Notes under the pieces: generated by a model | The model's input: the letters and a program-made list of their open reading frames with translations, nothing else | Databases searched by the model: none | What the model was told of the DNA's origin: nothing | Translations under genes and position numbers: made by a program | Assembly (NCBI RefSeq): GCF_024171785.1 | Contig: NZ_JAMTCK010000006.1 | Location: forward strand, 310,001-374,000 | Length of the DNA stretch: 64,000 bases | From: Goodfellowiella coeruleoviolacea | GTDB taxonomy: Bacteria > Actinomycetota > Actinomycetes > Mycobacteriales > Pseudonocardiaceae | Direction: 5' to 3' | Part shown: one piece after another, positions 8,255 to 16,524 of the stretch | Position numbering within the stretch: the first letter of the stretch is position 1 | Layout: the number at the start of each line of letters is the position of its first letter

Positions 8255-8787
8255 GGGACACCTTCTAGCACGGCACTCGCGTCCAGTCGCGCGATGTGCG
8301 CGCGCAGCCGCGCGAGGCCCTTGGCGGACTGGCTCTTCACGGTTCCCTCGGCGCAGCCGAGTGCGGCGGCGGTCTCCGCCACCGACAGCTCGTCGTAGTA
8401 GCGGAGCACCAGCACGGCCCGCTGCCCGGGTGGCAGGCTCAGCAGGGCCCTGCGCACCAGGTCCCGGCGCCAGCCGCGCTGGGCGTCCTGTTGCGGGTCG
8501 GCGTCGGCGTCGGCCACGTCGGGGAGTTCACCGTCGCGCCGCTCGGAGCGCCGCCAGGGTCGGCGTTTCTCGTCCAGCCAGGTGCGCAGCAGCACCGTGC
8601 GGACGTAGGACCGGGCGAGTTCCGGCTCGGTGATCCGCGACCACGCCTGGTAGACCTTGACCAGGGTGGCCTGCATCAGGTCCTCGGCCAGGTGCCAGTC
8701 CCCGCAGAGCAGGTAGGCGCTGCGTCGCAGCGCTGCCGCGTTGGCAAGGGTGAACCGCCGAAACTCGTCCGCGTCGGTCCGGCGCAT
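8248..8787 (-). CDS. SigE-family RNA polymerase sigma factor
   Basis: This 179-residue group 4 sigma factor has region 2 at about residues 10-80 (RRSAYLLCGDWHLAEDLMQATLVK pattern) and region 4 at about 115-165 (LPPGQRAVLVLRYYDELSVAETA, then CAEGTVKSQSAKGLARLR). The LCGDWHLAEDL wording marks the actinobacterial SigE-like family. The ATG at 8787 has AAGGAG eight bases upstream; longer upstream readings run into antisense of the TetR gene. It is followed by the overlapping membrane protein that probably restrains it. Targets are unknown. Confidence 0.9.
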   Translation of the reverse strand: MRRTDADEFRRFTLANAAALRRSAYLLCGDWHLAEDLMQATLVKVYQAWSRITEPELARSYVRTVLLRTWLDEKRRPWRRSERRDGELPDVADADADPQQDAQRGWRRDLVRRALLSLPPGQRAVLVLRYYDELSVAETAAALGCAEGTVKSQSAKGLARLRAHIARLDASAVLEGVPW

Positions 8788-8882
8788 CCCGTCTCCTTCC
8801 ACTGCCCCCTCCTGCACGACGCGGGCGGGCGGCGGAGGTTGCCCGGTGGTCGCGGGTTTTCCGCGGCGCGCGGGCCAGGCGG

Positions 8883-9467
8883 TCAGGTCAGGGCTTCCCG
8901 CAGAACGCGCCGGGCCGCGCCCCTGGGGTCGGGGTGGATCTCCACCAGCGCGTTCACCACGGTGCCGTCGACCAGCGCGATGATCCGCTCCACCTGCGCG
9001 GTGTCCATCTCCCGGCCGGAGCGGGCGAAGATCTCCAGCAGCAGGGCCTGCAGGTCCGCGCCGAGCTGGCGCATGAGCGGACGCAGGTAGGGGCGGCGTG
9101 GGGTGGCCACCAGCCGCTCGTAGCGCAGCAGCACGGCCTCGGCGTCGCGGTCCCGGGACTCGGGGCCGAGCAGCAGGTCGAGGGCGAGGTCGACCAGGGC
9201 GTCCACGCCGCGCGGCAGCGTGGTCAGCTCCTCCAGCTTGGCGCGGCCGTGGGCCAGTTCGGCGCGGCCGTGGTGTTCGGCGGCGGCCTCGATCAGCTCG
9301 TCGAGCGAGTCGAAGTAGTAGGTGGTCGAGGCCAGCGGCAGGCCGGCGCGTTCGGCGACCGCGCGGTGGCGGATCGCGTCGAACCCGCCTTCGACGAGCA
9401 GCGCGGCGGCGGCTTCGACCAGGGCCTGGCGTCGGCGTTCGCCTTTGGGCGTGCTTGCGGCGGTCAT
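8883..9467 (-). CDS. TetR/AcrR family transcriptional regulator
   Basis: The N-terminal TetR helix-turn-helix spans about residues 10-55 (RRQALVEAAAALLVEGGFDAIRHRAVAERAGLPLASTTYYFDSLDELI, quoted here only by its pattern ends RRQALVEAA and TTYYFDSLDEL). The C-terminal ligand-binding helices are generic, so the ligand is unknown. The ATG at 9467 is the usual position relative to the DNA-binding domain; a GTG six codons upstream (9485) is an alternative, and neither has a strong ribosome-binding site. It is a single gene between two sigma/anti-sigma pairs, all on the same strand. No neighbouring enzyme or transporter is an obvious target. Confidence 0.88.
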   Translation of the reverse strand: MTAASTPKGERRRQALVEAAAALLVEGGFDAIRHRAVAERAGLPLASTTYYFDSLDELIEAAAEHHGRAELAHGRAKLEELTTLPRGVDALVDLALDLLLGPESRDRDAEAVLLRYERLVATPRRPYLRPLMRQLGADLQALLLEIFARSGREMDTAQVERIIALVDGTVVNALVEIHPDPRGAARRVLREALT

Positions 9468-9570
9468 GACGTGCGATGGTGCCACCTGGCCGGTCGGGTG
9501 TCCGGCACCGCCCGCGTCGCTCCCGGTCGGCCACGCCCCCGGTGCGGGTGCCCGGCGCGGGTGGGGGCGG

Positions 9571-10368
9571 TCAGTACCGGCCGGCCAGCTGGCTGGCCAC
9601 CCGGTCGATCCGGTCGGCGAACGGCGCGCTGGTCGAGCCCGCCTGTGGCTGGCTGACCACGGTCAACTGGCCGCCGCTGCCGGTGTGCACGGTGGCGCGC
9701 GCGCTGCCGTTGGTCGAGGGCAGCTCCGGGGTGCGCGGCGCGGTCGCGTCGGCGGTGGCCGGCACCACCACGACGGACACCACTCCGGTGGTGCCGCCGT
9801 CCCGGACCAGGTAGCTGGCGGCGCGGGCACCGGCCGGGCAGCTGCCGGCGACCGGCGCGGGAACGGTGGCGGGATCGACCGGGAGCTCGTTGGCGAGGGC
9901 GACAGCGAGCTCCCGGTCTACCTGCCCGCACCCCGTGGGGGTGCTGCCAGCCGAGCGGCTGGCGCTCCCGGTGTTCTCATCCCCCTGCTTGGACGAGGAC
10001 TCCGGGATGCTCTTGGGTGGCGGTCCGGACCTTCTGTTCTCCAGGGTGCCATCTGAATCGGTGTTTTGGGGGGCTGGAGCGTTGAGCGGTCCCAGCTCGG
10101 CGGTGGTGGTCGACCGGCCGGCTGACGACTGGTCCTCGGCCACGGTCATCGTGCTGGTGGCGGTGTGCTGGCGGGCGGTCAGGCCGTAGCCGACCACGCC
10201 CACGCCCAGCAGCGCCAGCACGACCGCGCCCGACCCGACCAGCACGCGGGTCCGCTGGCGGGCGGTGGCCCGACGCGCGGCGGCGGCCACGTCGTGCTCG
10301 TCAAAGGACGCCGGGGGCGTGTCGCGCACCGCGTCGCGGAACAGCTCCGCGAGGTCGTGCTCGTCCAC
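9571..10368 (-). CDS. Membrane-anchored anti-sigma-factor-like protein
   Basis: This 265-residue protein has the same architecture as the gene at 7355-8254: an N-terminal cytoplasmic segment (LAELFRDAVRDTPPASFD), basic residues, a transmembrane helix at about 42-63, a Ser/Thr-rich linker and an extracellular domain with two cysteines (TGCGQVD and GSCPAG) that could form a disulfide. The two N-termini are alike around the RD-x-PP-x-S motif. It starts 41 bases after the stop of the SigE-type sigma gene upstream. An anti-sigma role is inferred from context. No catalytic motif is visible. Confidence 0.72.
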   Translation of the reverse strand: MDEHDLAELFRDAVRDTPPASFDEHDVAAAARRATARQRTRVLVGSGAVVLALLGVGVVGYGLTARQHTATSTMTVAEDQSSAGRSTTTAELGPLNAPAPQNTDSDGTLENRRSGPPPKSIPESSSKQGDENTGSASRSAGSTPTGCGQVDRELAVALANELPVDPATVPAPVAGSCPAGARAASYLVRDGGTTGVVSVVVVPATADATAPRTPELPSTNGSARATVHTGSGGQLTVVSQPQAGSTSAPFADRIDRVASQLAGRY

Positions 10369-10409
10369 CTACCTCACCTCCCTGACGCCGGCACCGGGGC
10401 CGATCGTGT

Positions 10410-10928
10410 TCATGTCGCTGGCCGCAGGTCGTCCAGTGTGTCGCCGAGCGCGTCCCGCAGGGCCGCCAGCCCCCGGGCCGTCTGGCTCTTCACCGTGCCC
10501 TCCGAGCACCGCAGCGCCTCGGCGGTGCCGGCGACGTCCAGGCCCTCCAGGAACCTGAGCACGAGCACCGCCCGCTGTCGCTTCGGCACCCGGCGCAGCC
10601 CCTGGAGCAGGGCGTCGCGGGTGGCCACGGCGTCGCCGATCTCGCCGTCGCCGGCCGGTGCCTCGGGCAGTTCCTCCACGAAGCGCTCCCGCCGCCACGG
10701 CCGCCGGGACTCGTCGATCACCGCGCGCACCAGGGTGCGCCGCACGTACGCGTCCAGGGCGCCCTTGTCCCTGATCTTGCGCCACCTCCGGTGCAACGCG
10801 ACGAACGCGGTCTGGGCCAGGTCGTCCGCCCGGTGCCAGTCTCCGCAGAGCAGGAACGCCGTTCTCCGCACGGCGTCCCGCCGGGCCACGAAGTACTCCG
10901 CGAACTCCTGCTCGTCGCGCTGGTCCAC
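10410..10928 (-). CDS. SigE-family RNA polymerase sigma factor
   Basis: This 172-residue sigma factor is paralogous to that at 8248-8787. Region 2 contains RRTAFLLCGDWHRADDLAQTAFV and region 4 contains VPKRQRAVLVLRFLEGLDVAGTAEALRCSEGTV, both given by their characteristic pattern. The GTG at 10928 is preferred because a GGAGAGAG lies five bases upstream; the frame is open further upstream but without a start that has a ribosome-binding site. Its partner membrane protein follows at 10368. The divergent gene is a threonine aldolase, separated by 439 bases. Confidence 0.88.
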   Translation of the reverse strand: MDQRDEQEFAEYFVARRDAVRRTAFLLCGDWHRADDLAQTAFVALHRRWRKIRDKGALDAYVRRTLVRAVIDESRRPWRRERFVEELPEAPAGDGEIGDAVATRDALLQGLRRVPKRQRAVLVLRFLEGLDVAGTAEALRCSEGTVKSQTARGLAALRDALGDTLDDLRPAT

Positions 10929-11367
10929 GCGGACTCTCTCCGCTCCTTTTGTGCCTACACGTCTGCGGACGGAATGTCCGGCCTCCACGGTTGCACGTCC
11001 CGCCGGGGAGATTCCGGTCACCCCCGCCGCGGCGCGACCGGGCCGGCCACCTGGGTGGGCGCGGCCTGCCTGGGGCAGCCTGCCCGGTCTGGTCAGCCCG
11101 GTCTGGTCAGCCCGGTCTGGTCAGCCCGGTCTGGTGCTGGCCGGTTCGGTGCGGGCGCCCCGCGCCCTCGGCGGTGTGCGCCGCCCTGGTCCTCGCCTCA
11201 GTCGCCCCACGGTTGTCAATCTTGCTCGCCGCGGCCGGCCCGTTCCAGTGGCGGGTGGCCGGCGCTGGCGGAGCACACCGGCACGGGTCGGCGCGGGGAC
11301 CGGACCGCGCGGGGCGCGGCCGGGCAGCCGTGGTGTTGGCGGCCGGGCTGTGGTGTCATGCCATTCC
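10929..11367. other. Divergent intergenic region with a 14-bp tandem array
   Basis: These 439 bases separate the sigma-factor gene (reverse) from the threonine aldolase (forward). I see no gene. The main structure is a tandem repeat at 11085-11135. No clear promoter pair was found. Confidence 0.6.
11085..11135. repeat. 14-bp tandem repeat, about 3.6 copies
   Basis: The unit CGGTCTGGTCAGCC is perfect at 11085-11098, 11099-11112 and 11113-11126, with a partial fourth copy to 11135. Confidence 0.9.
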
Positions 11368-12420
11368 GTGAGCGGACACCCTGTCATCGACCTCCGGTCG
11401 GACACGATCACCACCCCGGACGAGCGCATGCGCCAGGCCATGGCCGCCGCCGAGGTGGGCGACGACGTGCTCGACCACGACCCCACCATGCGCGCGCTGG
11501 AGGAGCGGGTCGCCGACCTGCTCGGCGTGCCGGCCGCGCTGTGGGTGCCCAGCGGGTCGATGGGCAACCTGATCGCCCTGATGCTGCACCTGCGGCGGGG
11601 TGACCGGTTCCTGGCGCCGCGCGGCGCGCACGTGCTCGGCGCGGAGCTGGGCACGGCGGCGTGGCTGGCCGGGGGCATGCCCGAGGCGCTGGACTGGGAC
11701 GCCGGCCCCGGCCGGGTGTCGGCGGCGGCCGTGCGGGCGGCGATCGGGCCCGGTGCGGCCGGCCCGTACTACGCGCTGCGCACCACCCTGCTGTGCGTGG
11801 AGAACACGCACAACGCGGCCGGCGGCAGCGTGGTCCCGCCGGCCGAGCACGCCGAGGTGGTGGCCGCGGCCAGGGCCGGTGGCCTGCGCGTGCACCTGGA
11901 CGGCGCGCGGCTGTGGAACGCCGCCGTGGCCCTGGGCCGGCCGCCGGCCGCGCTGGCCGAGGGCGTGGACACCGTGCAGGTGTGCCTGAGCAAGGGCCTG
12001 GGCGCGCCGGTCGGGTCGGTGGTGGCGGGCAGCGCCGAGTTCGTGGTCGAGGCCAGGCGGGTGCGCAAGATGCTCGGCGGCGGGGTCCGGCAGGGCGGCG
12101 TGCTGGCCGCGGCCGGGCTGGTGGCGCTGGACCGGATCGACGAGTTGGCCGAGGACCACGCGAACGCCGCGGCGCTGGCCGCCGGCCTGGCCGAGCTGGG
12201 CTGGGACGTGCGCGCGCCGCAGACCAACATCGTGCTGGCGGCCGTGCCCGACCTGGCCGGCACCCTGGCCGAGCTGGACCGGCTGGGGGTGGCCGCCGGG
12301 CCGATGGCCGGGCAGGTGCGGTTCGTCACCCACCGGGACGTGACCAAGGCCGACATCGCCGAGGTGCTGCGGCGGCTGGCCACCGCGGAGAGCCGGGCCG
12401 AGACCCGCCAGACCGGTTGA
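11368..12420 (+). CDS. Low-specificity threonine aldolase (PLP-dependent)
   Basis: This 350-residue enzyme of the beta-eliminating lyase (fold type I) class cleaves L-threonine or allo-threonine to glycine and acetaldehyde. It starts with the family hallmark IDLRSDTITTPDERMR, followed by EVGDDVLDHDPT. The PLP aspartate and neighbours are in LRVHLDGARLWNAA, and the Schiff-base lysine is in CLSKGLGAPVGSVV. The GTG at 11368 puts the hallmark at residue 5; an in-frame GTG at 11353 is possible. A HAD hydrolase gene follows 59 bases later. Serine-related activities in the same family cannot be excluded. Confidence 0.9.
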   Translation: MSGHPVIDLRSDTITTPDERMRQAMAAAEVGDDVLDHDPTMRALEERVADLLGVPAALWVPSGSMGNLIALMLHLRRGDRFLAPRGAHVLGAELGTAAWLAGGMPEALDWDAGPGRVSAAAVRAAIGPGAAGPYYALRTTLLCVENTHNAAGGSVVPPAEHAEVVAAARAGGLRVHLDGARLWNAAVALGRPPAALAEGVDTVQVCLSKGLGAPVGSVVAGSAEFVVEARRVRKMLGGGVRQGGVLAAAGLVALDRIDELAEDHANAAALAAGLAELGWDVRAPQTNIVLAAVPDLAGTLAELDRLGVAAGPMAGQVRFVTHRDVTKADIAEVLRRLATAESRAETRQTG

Positions 12421-12479
12421 GCCGGCCGCCCCGGCGCCCAACCGACCCGACCCGTCCACAACGGCAGATTGGACCGGCA

Positions 12480-13175
12480 GTGAGCAACAGCGTGCGCTGG
12501 ATCGTGTTCGACTACGGCGAGGTGATCAGCCGGGCGACCAAGGCGCTGCCCGAACTGGCCGCCCTGCTCGCGGCGGGCGCGGATCAGGTGGCGAAGCCAG
12601 CTGAGAGCCTCGGCACTGCGGATCAGCTGGCGAAGCCAGCTGAGAGTGTCGACACGGTTGACAACACGGAGGCGTTCGCGGCGGCCTACTGGGCCGAGCG
12701 GGACAGCTACGACCGGGGTCGGCCCGCCCTGGACTACTGGCGGGCGGTGGGCGCCCGGCTGGGTGTCGAGGTGAGCGAGTCGGTCGCGGCGGCGCTGACC
12801 GACGCCGACGTGGCCGGCTGGCTGCACACCGACCCGGCCGCCCTGGACCTGCTGGCCGATCTGGAGGCCGCCGGCGTGCCGCTGGCGCTGTTGTCCAACG
12901 CGCCGTCGGAGTTCGGCCGGGCCGCCGAGCGGGAGCCGTGGGCCCGGTACTTCCGGCACCTGGTGTTCTCCGGTGACCTGGGCATGGCCAAGCCGGACGC
13001 GCGGATCTGGGTGGAGCTGACCGACCGGCTGGGTGTGCCGCCCGGGGAGTGCCTGTTCCTGGACGACCGGCAGGTCAACGTGGACGGCGCGATCCGGGCC
13101 GGGCTGCTGGCCGAGCGCTGGAGTTCGGCGGTGGCGATCCGCGCCCGCCTGGTCGAACTCGGTCTGCTCGGCTGA
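12480..13175 (+). CDS. HAD-superfamily (subclass IA) hydrolase with an inserted repeat
   Basis: Motif I is FDYGEVIS, where the usual DxDGTL becomes DYGEV as in one actinobacterial subgroup. Motif II is LLSNAPSEF, the motif III lysine is in GMAKPDARIW, and motif IV is CLFLDDRQVN. Between motif I and the cap helices lies an unusual in-frame duplication, ADQVAKPAESLGT then ADQLAKPAESVDT, a 13-residue repeat (39 bp) whose DNA forms two GAA-loop palindromes. The GTG at 12480 is used. Length 231 residues, longer than relatives by about the size of the insert. The substrate is unknown. It may be co-transcribed with the upstream aldolase. Confidence 0.87.
   Translation: MSNSVRWIVFDYGEVISRATKALPELAALLAAGADQVAKPAESLGTADQLAKPAESVDTVDNTEAFAAAYWAERDSYDRGRPALDYWRAVGARLGVEVSESVAAALTDADVAGWLHTDPAALDLLADLEAAGVPLALLSNAPSEFGRAAEREPWARYFRHLVFSGDLGMAKPDARIWVELTDRLGVPPGECLFLDDRQVNVDGAIRAGLLAERWSSAVAIRARLVELGLLG
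12579..12656 (+). repeat. Two in-frame 39-bp direct repeats, each holding a palindrome
   Basis: Copies start at 12579 and 12618. In the second, TCAGCTGGC (12623-12631), GAA, GCCAGCTGA (12635-12643) is a perfect 9-bp inverted repeat. The first copy (12584-12604) has one mismatch. Confidence 0.85.
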
Positions 13176-13232
13176 GTGCCACCGCCGGGCGCCCCGCTGG
13201 CCGGGCGCCCGGTCGCGCACCGGCGCTCCCGG

Positions 13233-13397
13233 TCAGCGGATGGACTTGCGCCCGCTGTTCTTGATGGCGCCGTAGGCGGCCGTGCCCAGGAACAGCACCA
13301 CGCCGATGACCGCCAGCCAGAACAGGCCCTTGACCACGGCGCCGAGCACGCTCAGCGCCAGCCAGGCCACCAGCAGCACCCCGATGATCCGCCACAT
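13233..13397 (-). CDS. Small membrane protein, 54 residues
   Basis: The reverse-strand reading frame from ATG 13397 to TGA 13233 encodes a 54-residue, almost wholly hydrophobic protein beginning MWRIIGVLLVAWLALSVLG, with a second helix (FWLAVIGVVLFLGTAAYGAI) and a basic tail NSGRKSIR. A GGGGAG lies eight bases upstream of the ATG. Two short helices with a lysine-glycine turn suggest a hairpin in the membrane. Similar tiny proteins are frequent in actinobacteria, and no function is known to me. It stands between the HAD gene (convergent) and the ESX cluster. Confidence 0.75.
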   Translation of the reverse strand: MWRIIGVLLVAWLALSVLGAVVKGLFWLAVIGVVLFLGTAAYGAIKNSGRKSIR

Positions 13398-13546
13398 GCC
13401 GTTCTCCCCGGTCCCGTGCTCCCGTCACGCGGGAGCGGCCCGACTTCGACCGCTCGCGCGAGACTCTTGGTCACTAAAACGATCAGCCCGGCCGGAGAGT
13501 TCCCCGGCCGGTGCTGGCTCGCCTCGGCGGATCACCGCGGCGGGGA

Positions 13547-14758
13547 TCAGTAGCCCTGGTAGGCGCCGCCGTGGGCCATCGACTTCAGGCCCGGGTGGTT
13601 GGCGAAGCCGCCGTAGCGGGCGAACGTGTACCGGACCCCGGCGATGATGTTGTCCACCGGGTTCCAGATGTCGTTGTGCCCGGGCAGCTTGTAGGACTGG
13701 AACGTCGGGTCGATGCACTGCATCAGGCCCTTGGACGGGGTGCCCTTGGCCGCGTTGGAGTCCCAGTTGTTGATCGCGTGCGGGTTGCCGCCGGACTCCT
13801 TCTGGATGATCGTCCAGATGTCCTTGATGTTGGCGTCGGTGACCGGCACGCCGTTGGCCTGGAGGATCTTGATGGCCTCCTTGATCCACTCCTCGACGTT
13901 GCCTGGCACCGGGCCGGACGGCGGGCCACCGCTGGGCCCGAGGCCGCCCCCGCCTCCGCCGCCACCACCGCCACCGGTGCCGCCGCCACCACCGCCGCCG
14001 TAGCCACCGCCGCCGTAGCCACCGGAGCCGGAACCGGAACCGCCCGACCCGCCAGCGCCACCCGAGCCGCCAGCGCCCTGGGCGCCGGTCTGGCCGGAGC
14101 CGGCGTGCGTGCCCTGCGTCGAGGTGGCGTCGCTGGGCGGGGTGCCCTTCCAGTCGATCGGCTTGCCGTTGCCCGGGGTGAACGCCTGCGTGCCCGGGTC
14201 CTCCAGGGTGGAGAACTTGGGGTTGACCGCCTCACCCCGCCCGCCCAGGGCGCTGGCCGCGGCGTTCACGGCCTGGTCGGCCTCGTCGACCTTGGGCTTG
14301 GCGTCGGCCGCCGCCTCCGCGCACATCGCGGTGATCATCGCGATCTTGGCGGCCTCGGCCGCCGGGTCGGTGCTGGGCTGCTGCTGGAGCTGGCGGACCC
14401 GGCTGAGCAGGTCCTCGCAGATCCGGTTGACCGAGGTCTTGGCCGACTCCAGGGCGTCGGCCGCCTTGTCCAGGTCGCCGGCCGCGGCGGCCAGCGCCTC
14501 CTGGGTGGACGCGCCGGCCTGGCCGAACTTGCCCATGTAGGCGACGAACCCGTCGGCCGAGGCGCCCTCCCAGGCGCCGTCGAGCTGGTTGACCGACTGG
14601 TTGACGGTGTTCGTCGAGTTGCCGCAGGACTCCGCCGCCTCCTTCCACCTGGCCGCGATCTCCCGCACGCCGTCCGGCTGGGCGCTGTCCACCTGGTCGG
14701 CGAGCGCGGCCAGGGCCTGCCCCCCGGGCAGCGCGGCTACCTCGTCCTTCGCACTCAT
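13547..14758 (-). CDS. WXG-domain protein fused to a lytic transglycosylase (ESX substrate)
   Basis: Residues 1-170 are helical and carry the WXG motif Trp63-Glu-Gly65 (GAWEGASADGF), as in type VII secretion substrates. Residues about 215-285 are a Gly/Ser-rich linker. Residues about 290-403 are an SLT (lysozyme-like) domain with the presumed catalytic Glu321 in IIQKESGGNPHA and the later GLMQCIDPTFQSY motif typical of the family. The protein has no Sec signal. It probably leaves through an ESX apparatus and then cleaves peptidoglycan, helping wall remodelling or secretion. It is the last gene of the cluster, 165 bases after the small substrate-like gene. Confidence 0.85.
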   Translation of the reverse strand: MSAKDEVAALPGGQALAALADQVDSAQPDGVREIAARWKEAAESCGNSTNTVNQSVNQLDGAWEGASADGFVAYMGKFGQAGASTQEALAAAAGDLDKAADALESAKTSVNRICEDLLSRVRQLQQQPSTDPAAEAAKIAMITAMCAEAAADAKPKVDEADQAVNAAASALGGRGEAVNPKFSTLEDPGTQAFTPGNGKPIDWKGTPPSDATSTQGTHAGSGQTGAQGAGGSGGAGGSGGSGSGSGGYGGGGYGGGGGGGTGGGGGGGGGGGLGPSGGPPSGPVPGNVEEWIKEAIKILQANGVPVTDANIKDIWTIIQKESGGNPHAINNWDSNAAKGTPSKGLMQCIDPTFQSYKLPGHNDIWNPVDNIIAGVRYTFARYGGFANHPGLKSMAHGGAYQGY

Positions 14759-14820
14759 GCCCCCACCTCACCGGCTCGGGACGGCCGCGCCCACGCCGCG
14801 ACCGCGCTGACTGGTTTCCT

Positions 14821-14876
14821 CGTCGACTCTTCTCGCGTCGACTTTTGCCGCGTCGACTCTTCTCGCGTCGACTCGC
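14821..14876. repeat. 15-bp tandem repeat, about 3.7 copies
   Basis: Units of CGTCGACTCTTCTCG start at 14821 and 14851, with variant units at 14836 (CGTCGACTTTTGCCG) and 14866. The array fills the gap between two ESX-cluster genes and contains four SalI-type GTCGAC palindromes. Confidence 0.9.
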
Positions 14877-14922
14877 TCATGTTGCCCACCTCGCTCGTGC
14901 CGCCCTGACCTGCTGACCGCGA

Positions 14923-15228
14923 TCACACGGCGGTGAGCGAGTTGGTGTTGGCCTGCTCGGTGTCGGCCACGGTCTGCTCCACCGCGTCCAGCGCCCGCTC
15001 CACCTTGCCGAGCACGGACTCGGCCGCGGCGAACTCCGCGCCCATGGTCGAGTTGAACGAGTCGACCGCCCCGGACAACCCGGCCGAGCTGGGCAGCTTG
15101 CCGAAGATGTCACCGCTGCCGCCCTGGCCGGAGAACCCGTCCCCGATCCCACCGAACTGGCCCGCCTGGCTGCTGACCGTGCTCCGGCACTGCTCCATCG
15201 CCTCGGCGTTGTACTTCACGACTGCCAC
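14923..15228 (-). CDS. Small helical ESX-type substrate (EspC/WXG100-like)
   Basis: This 101-residue protein lacks a signal peptide and is predicted to be mostly helical, with a Gly-rich break (QFGGIGDGFSGQGGSGD) between two helical parts, as in EspC-like and WXG100-sized partners. No WXG tripeptide is present. The GTG at 15228 is preferred because AAAGGGGG lies eight bases upstream; an in-frame TTG at 15249 overlaps that site. Its neighbours are an EspG-like chaperone upstream and the WXG-transglycosylase downstream, so it may be the partner of either. The ESX assignment rests on size, predicted structure and context. Confidence 0.72.
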   Translation of the reverse strand: MAVVKYNAEAMEQCRSTVSSQAGQFGGIGDGFSGQGGSGDIFGKLPSSAGLSGAVDSFNSTMGAEFAAAESVLGKVERALDAVEQTVADTEQANTNSLTAV

Positions 15229-15439
15229 TGCCGCATCCCCCTTTGCCAACGACCCGCGTCAACGCGGTTGCTCCACGCGTGGGACGCGGAACCGAACCAC
15301 GCGGTTCCCGCCCGCCAGCACTCTAGGCCGGGCGGGAAACCCGTGGTCCGGCGTTCACCGGGAGTCACCCGGCCTGCGCAGTCCCCCCGCTGCGGTCTCC
15401 CCCTGCGCCATCACACCCGGGCGGTCAGCACCTGGGCGC

Positions 15440-16240
15440 TCACCCCCGCGTGCTCACCTCGGCGAGCAGCGCGCCGACCCGCTGGACCAGCAGTCGCTGG
15501 TCGGCCGGCTCCACCGTGGTCCTGGGCCGGCCACTGGCCGAGGGCACCTGCTCGACCAGGTAGCGACCGGCGGCGGTGTCGTAGCAGCTGACCACCCGGC
15601 AGGCCCGGCGGCGGACACCGGCCGGGGTCCTGGCGGCGGCGCCGAACTGGCCGTGCAGCACCGCGCCGGCGGCCATGCTGGCCAGTGCCTCGGCCTGGTC
15701 GGCGGGCACGCCCCGGCCGAGCAGCTGCTCGGTCAGCGCCACCAGCGAGTCGCTGCCCAGCACCGCGTCGACCTCGCCGAACGGGATGGTCACGGCCCGA
15801 CCGGGACCGGGGTGCCCGGCGGGCAGCAGGCCGACCACGGCCTCGGCCAGCCCGTCCACCGGCACCTCCCGCACGGTCAGGGTGCCGGCCCGCAGCACGG
15901 CCAGCACGCCGGCGGCCGGCGCCACCCCGGTGGAGACCCTGGCCGCGGCCATGGCCCGCACCGCGCCGCTGCCCATGCCGATGCGGGCGTCGATCACGTT
16001 CTCGGCGCGCGCCAGCAGGCAGAGGTGGTCGACCAGCCACGGGGCCAGGTCCTCGCCCCTGGCCAGGCCGCGCTCGCGCAACTCGGTCCACGCCGCGTCG
16101 AGCACCAGTGCGCGTTCCTCCGGCTGCGTTCCCTCGCTCGGCACATGCAGCACGATCGGCATGGCCCCCAGGTTGAGATGTTCCCAGGCAACTTCGTATG
16201 CGGTCGCACTGAGTTCCGCCGCTCTGTGCTCAACGGTCAA
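15440..16240 (-). CDS. EspG-family ESX secretion-associated chaperone
   Basis: This 266-residue cytoplasmic protein is of the EspG family, whose members bind the helical tip of PPE-type substrates and hand them to the ESX machinery. Visible family features are the N-terminal AWEHLNLGAMPIVLHVPSEG, the repeated short Ala/Leu-rich helices and the C-terminal YDTAAGRYLVEQV, which matches HDTPAGRYLHQI in the second EspG at 16525-17295. The start is a TTG at 16240 with GGAG nine bases upstream; no in-frame ATG/GTG lies nearby before residue 27. It heads the downstream half of the cluster. Confidence 0.82.
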   Translation of the reverse strand: MTVEHRAAELSATAYEVAWEHLNLGAMPIVLHVPSEGTQPEERALVLDAAWTELRERGLARGEDLAPWLVDHLCLLARAENVIDARIGMGSGAVRAMAAARVSTGVAPAAGVLAVLRAGTLTVREVPVDGLAEAVVGLLPAGHPGPGRAVTIPFGEVDAVLGSDSLVALTEQLLGRGVPADQAEALASMAAGAVLHGQFGAAARTPAGVRRRACRVVSCYDTAAGRYLVEQVPSASGRPRTTVEPADQRLLVQRVGALLAEVSTRG

Positions 16241-16524
16241 CGGCCGTCACTCCATTCGCCGTGGGCAACGCGCGTCCGCGCGTACGGTCGAAAGAGAGTG
16301 ACGCCGACCGGCTCGCGCCGGTTCCCCGCGCGCGAGAAGTGTTCTGGTTATTTGTTGCTGTGCCTGACCAGGCACTTTGTCAGAATTTTTTGAGATTCCG
16401 GGCCCGTGGCCCGGTTCACCGGCCGCGCGGGGAGCCGCATTGGCCGGCGCGCCTCACCCGCTGTTTCCGCCGTGCTCGCCCTCGGTATTCGCGGTTTTCA
16501 CCCGCTGATTTTCGCGAAAAAGAT
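16241..16524. other. AT-richer gap splitting the ESX cluster
   Basis: These 284 bases are visibly lower in GC than their surroundings and separate the two EspG genes. They probably hold the promoter of the downstream half. A short inverted repeat GTGCCTG/CAGGCAC is at 16360-16375, followed by an A/T-rich run. Confidence 0.5.

Noticed and set aside
11085-11135. Possible CRISPR-like array
   Set aside because: Units are directly adjacent with no spacers and too short; it is a simple tandem repeat. The same holds for the other arrays.
16360-16375. Terminator of the EspG gene at 16525
   Set aside because: The inverted repeat has a two-base loop and its T-rich side reads on the other strand from the genes; left as an unexplained palindrome.
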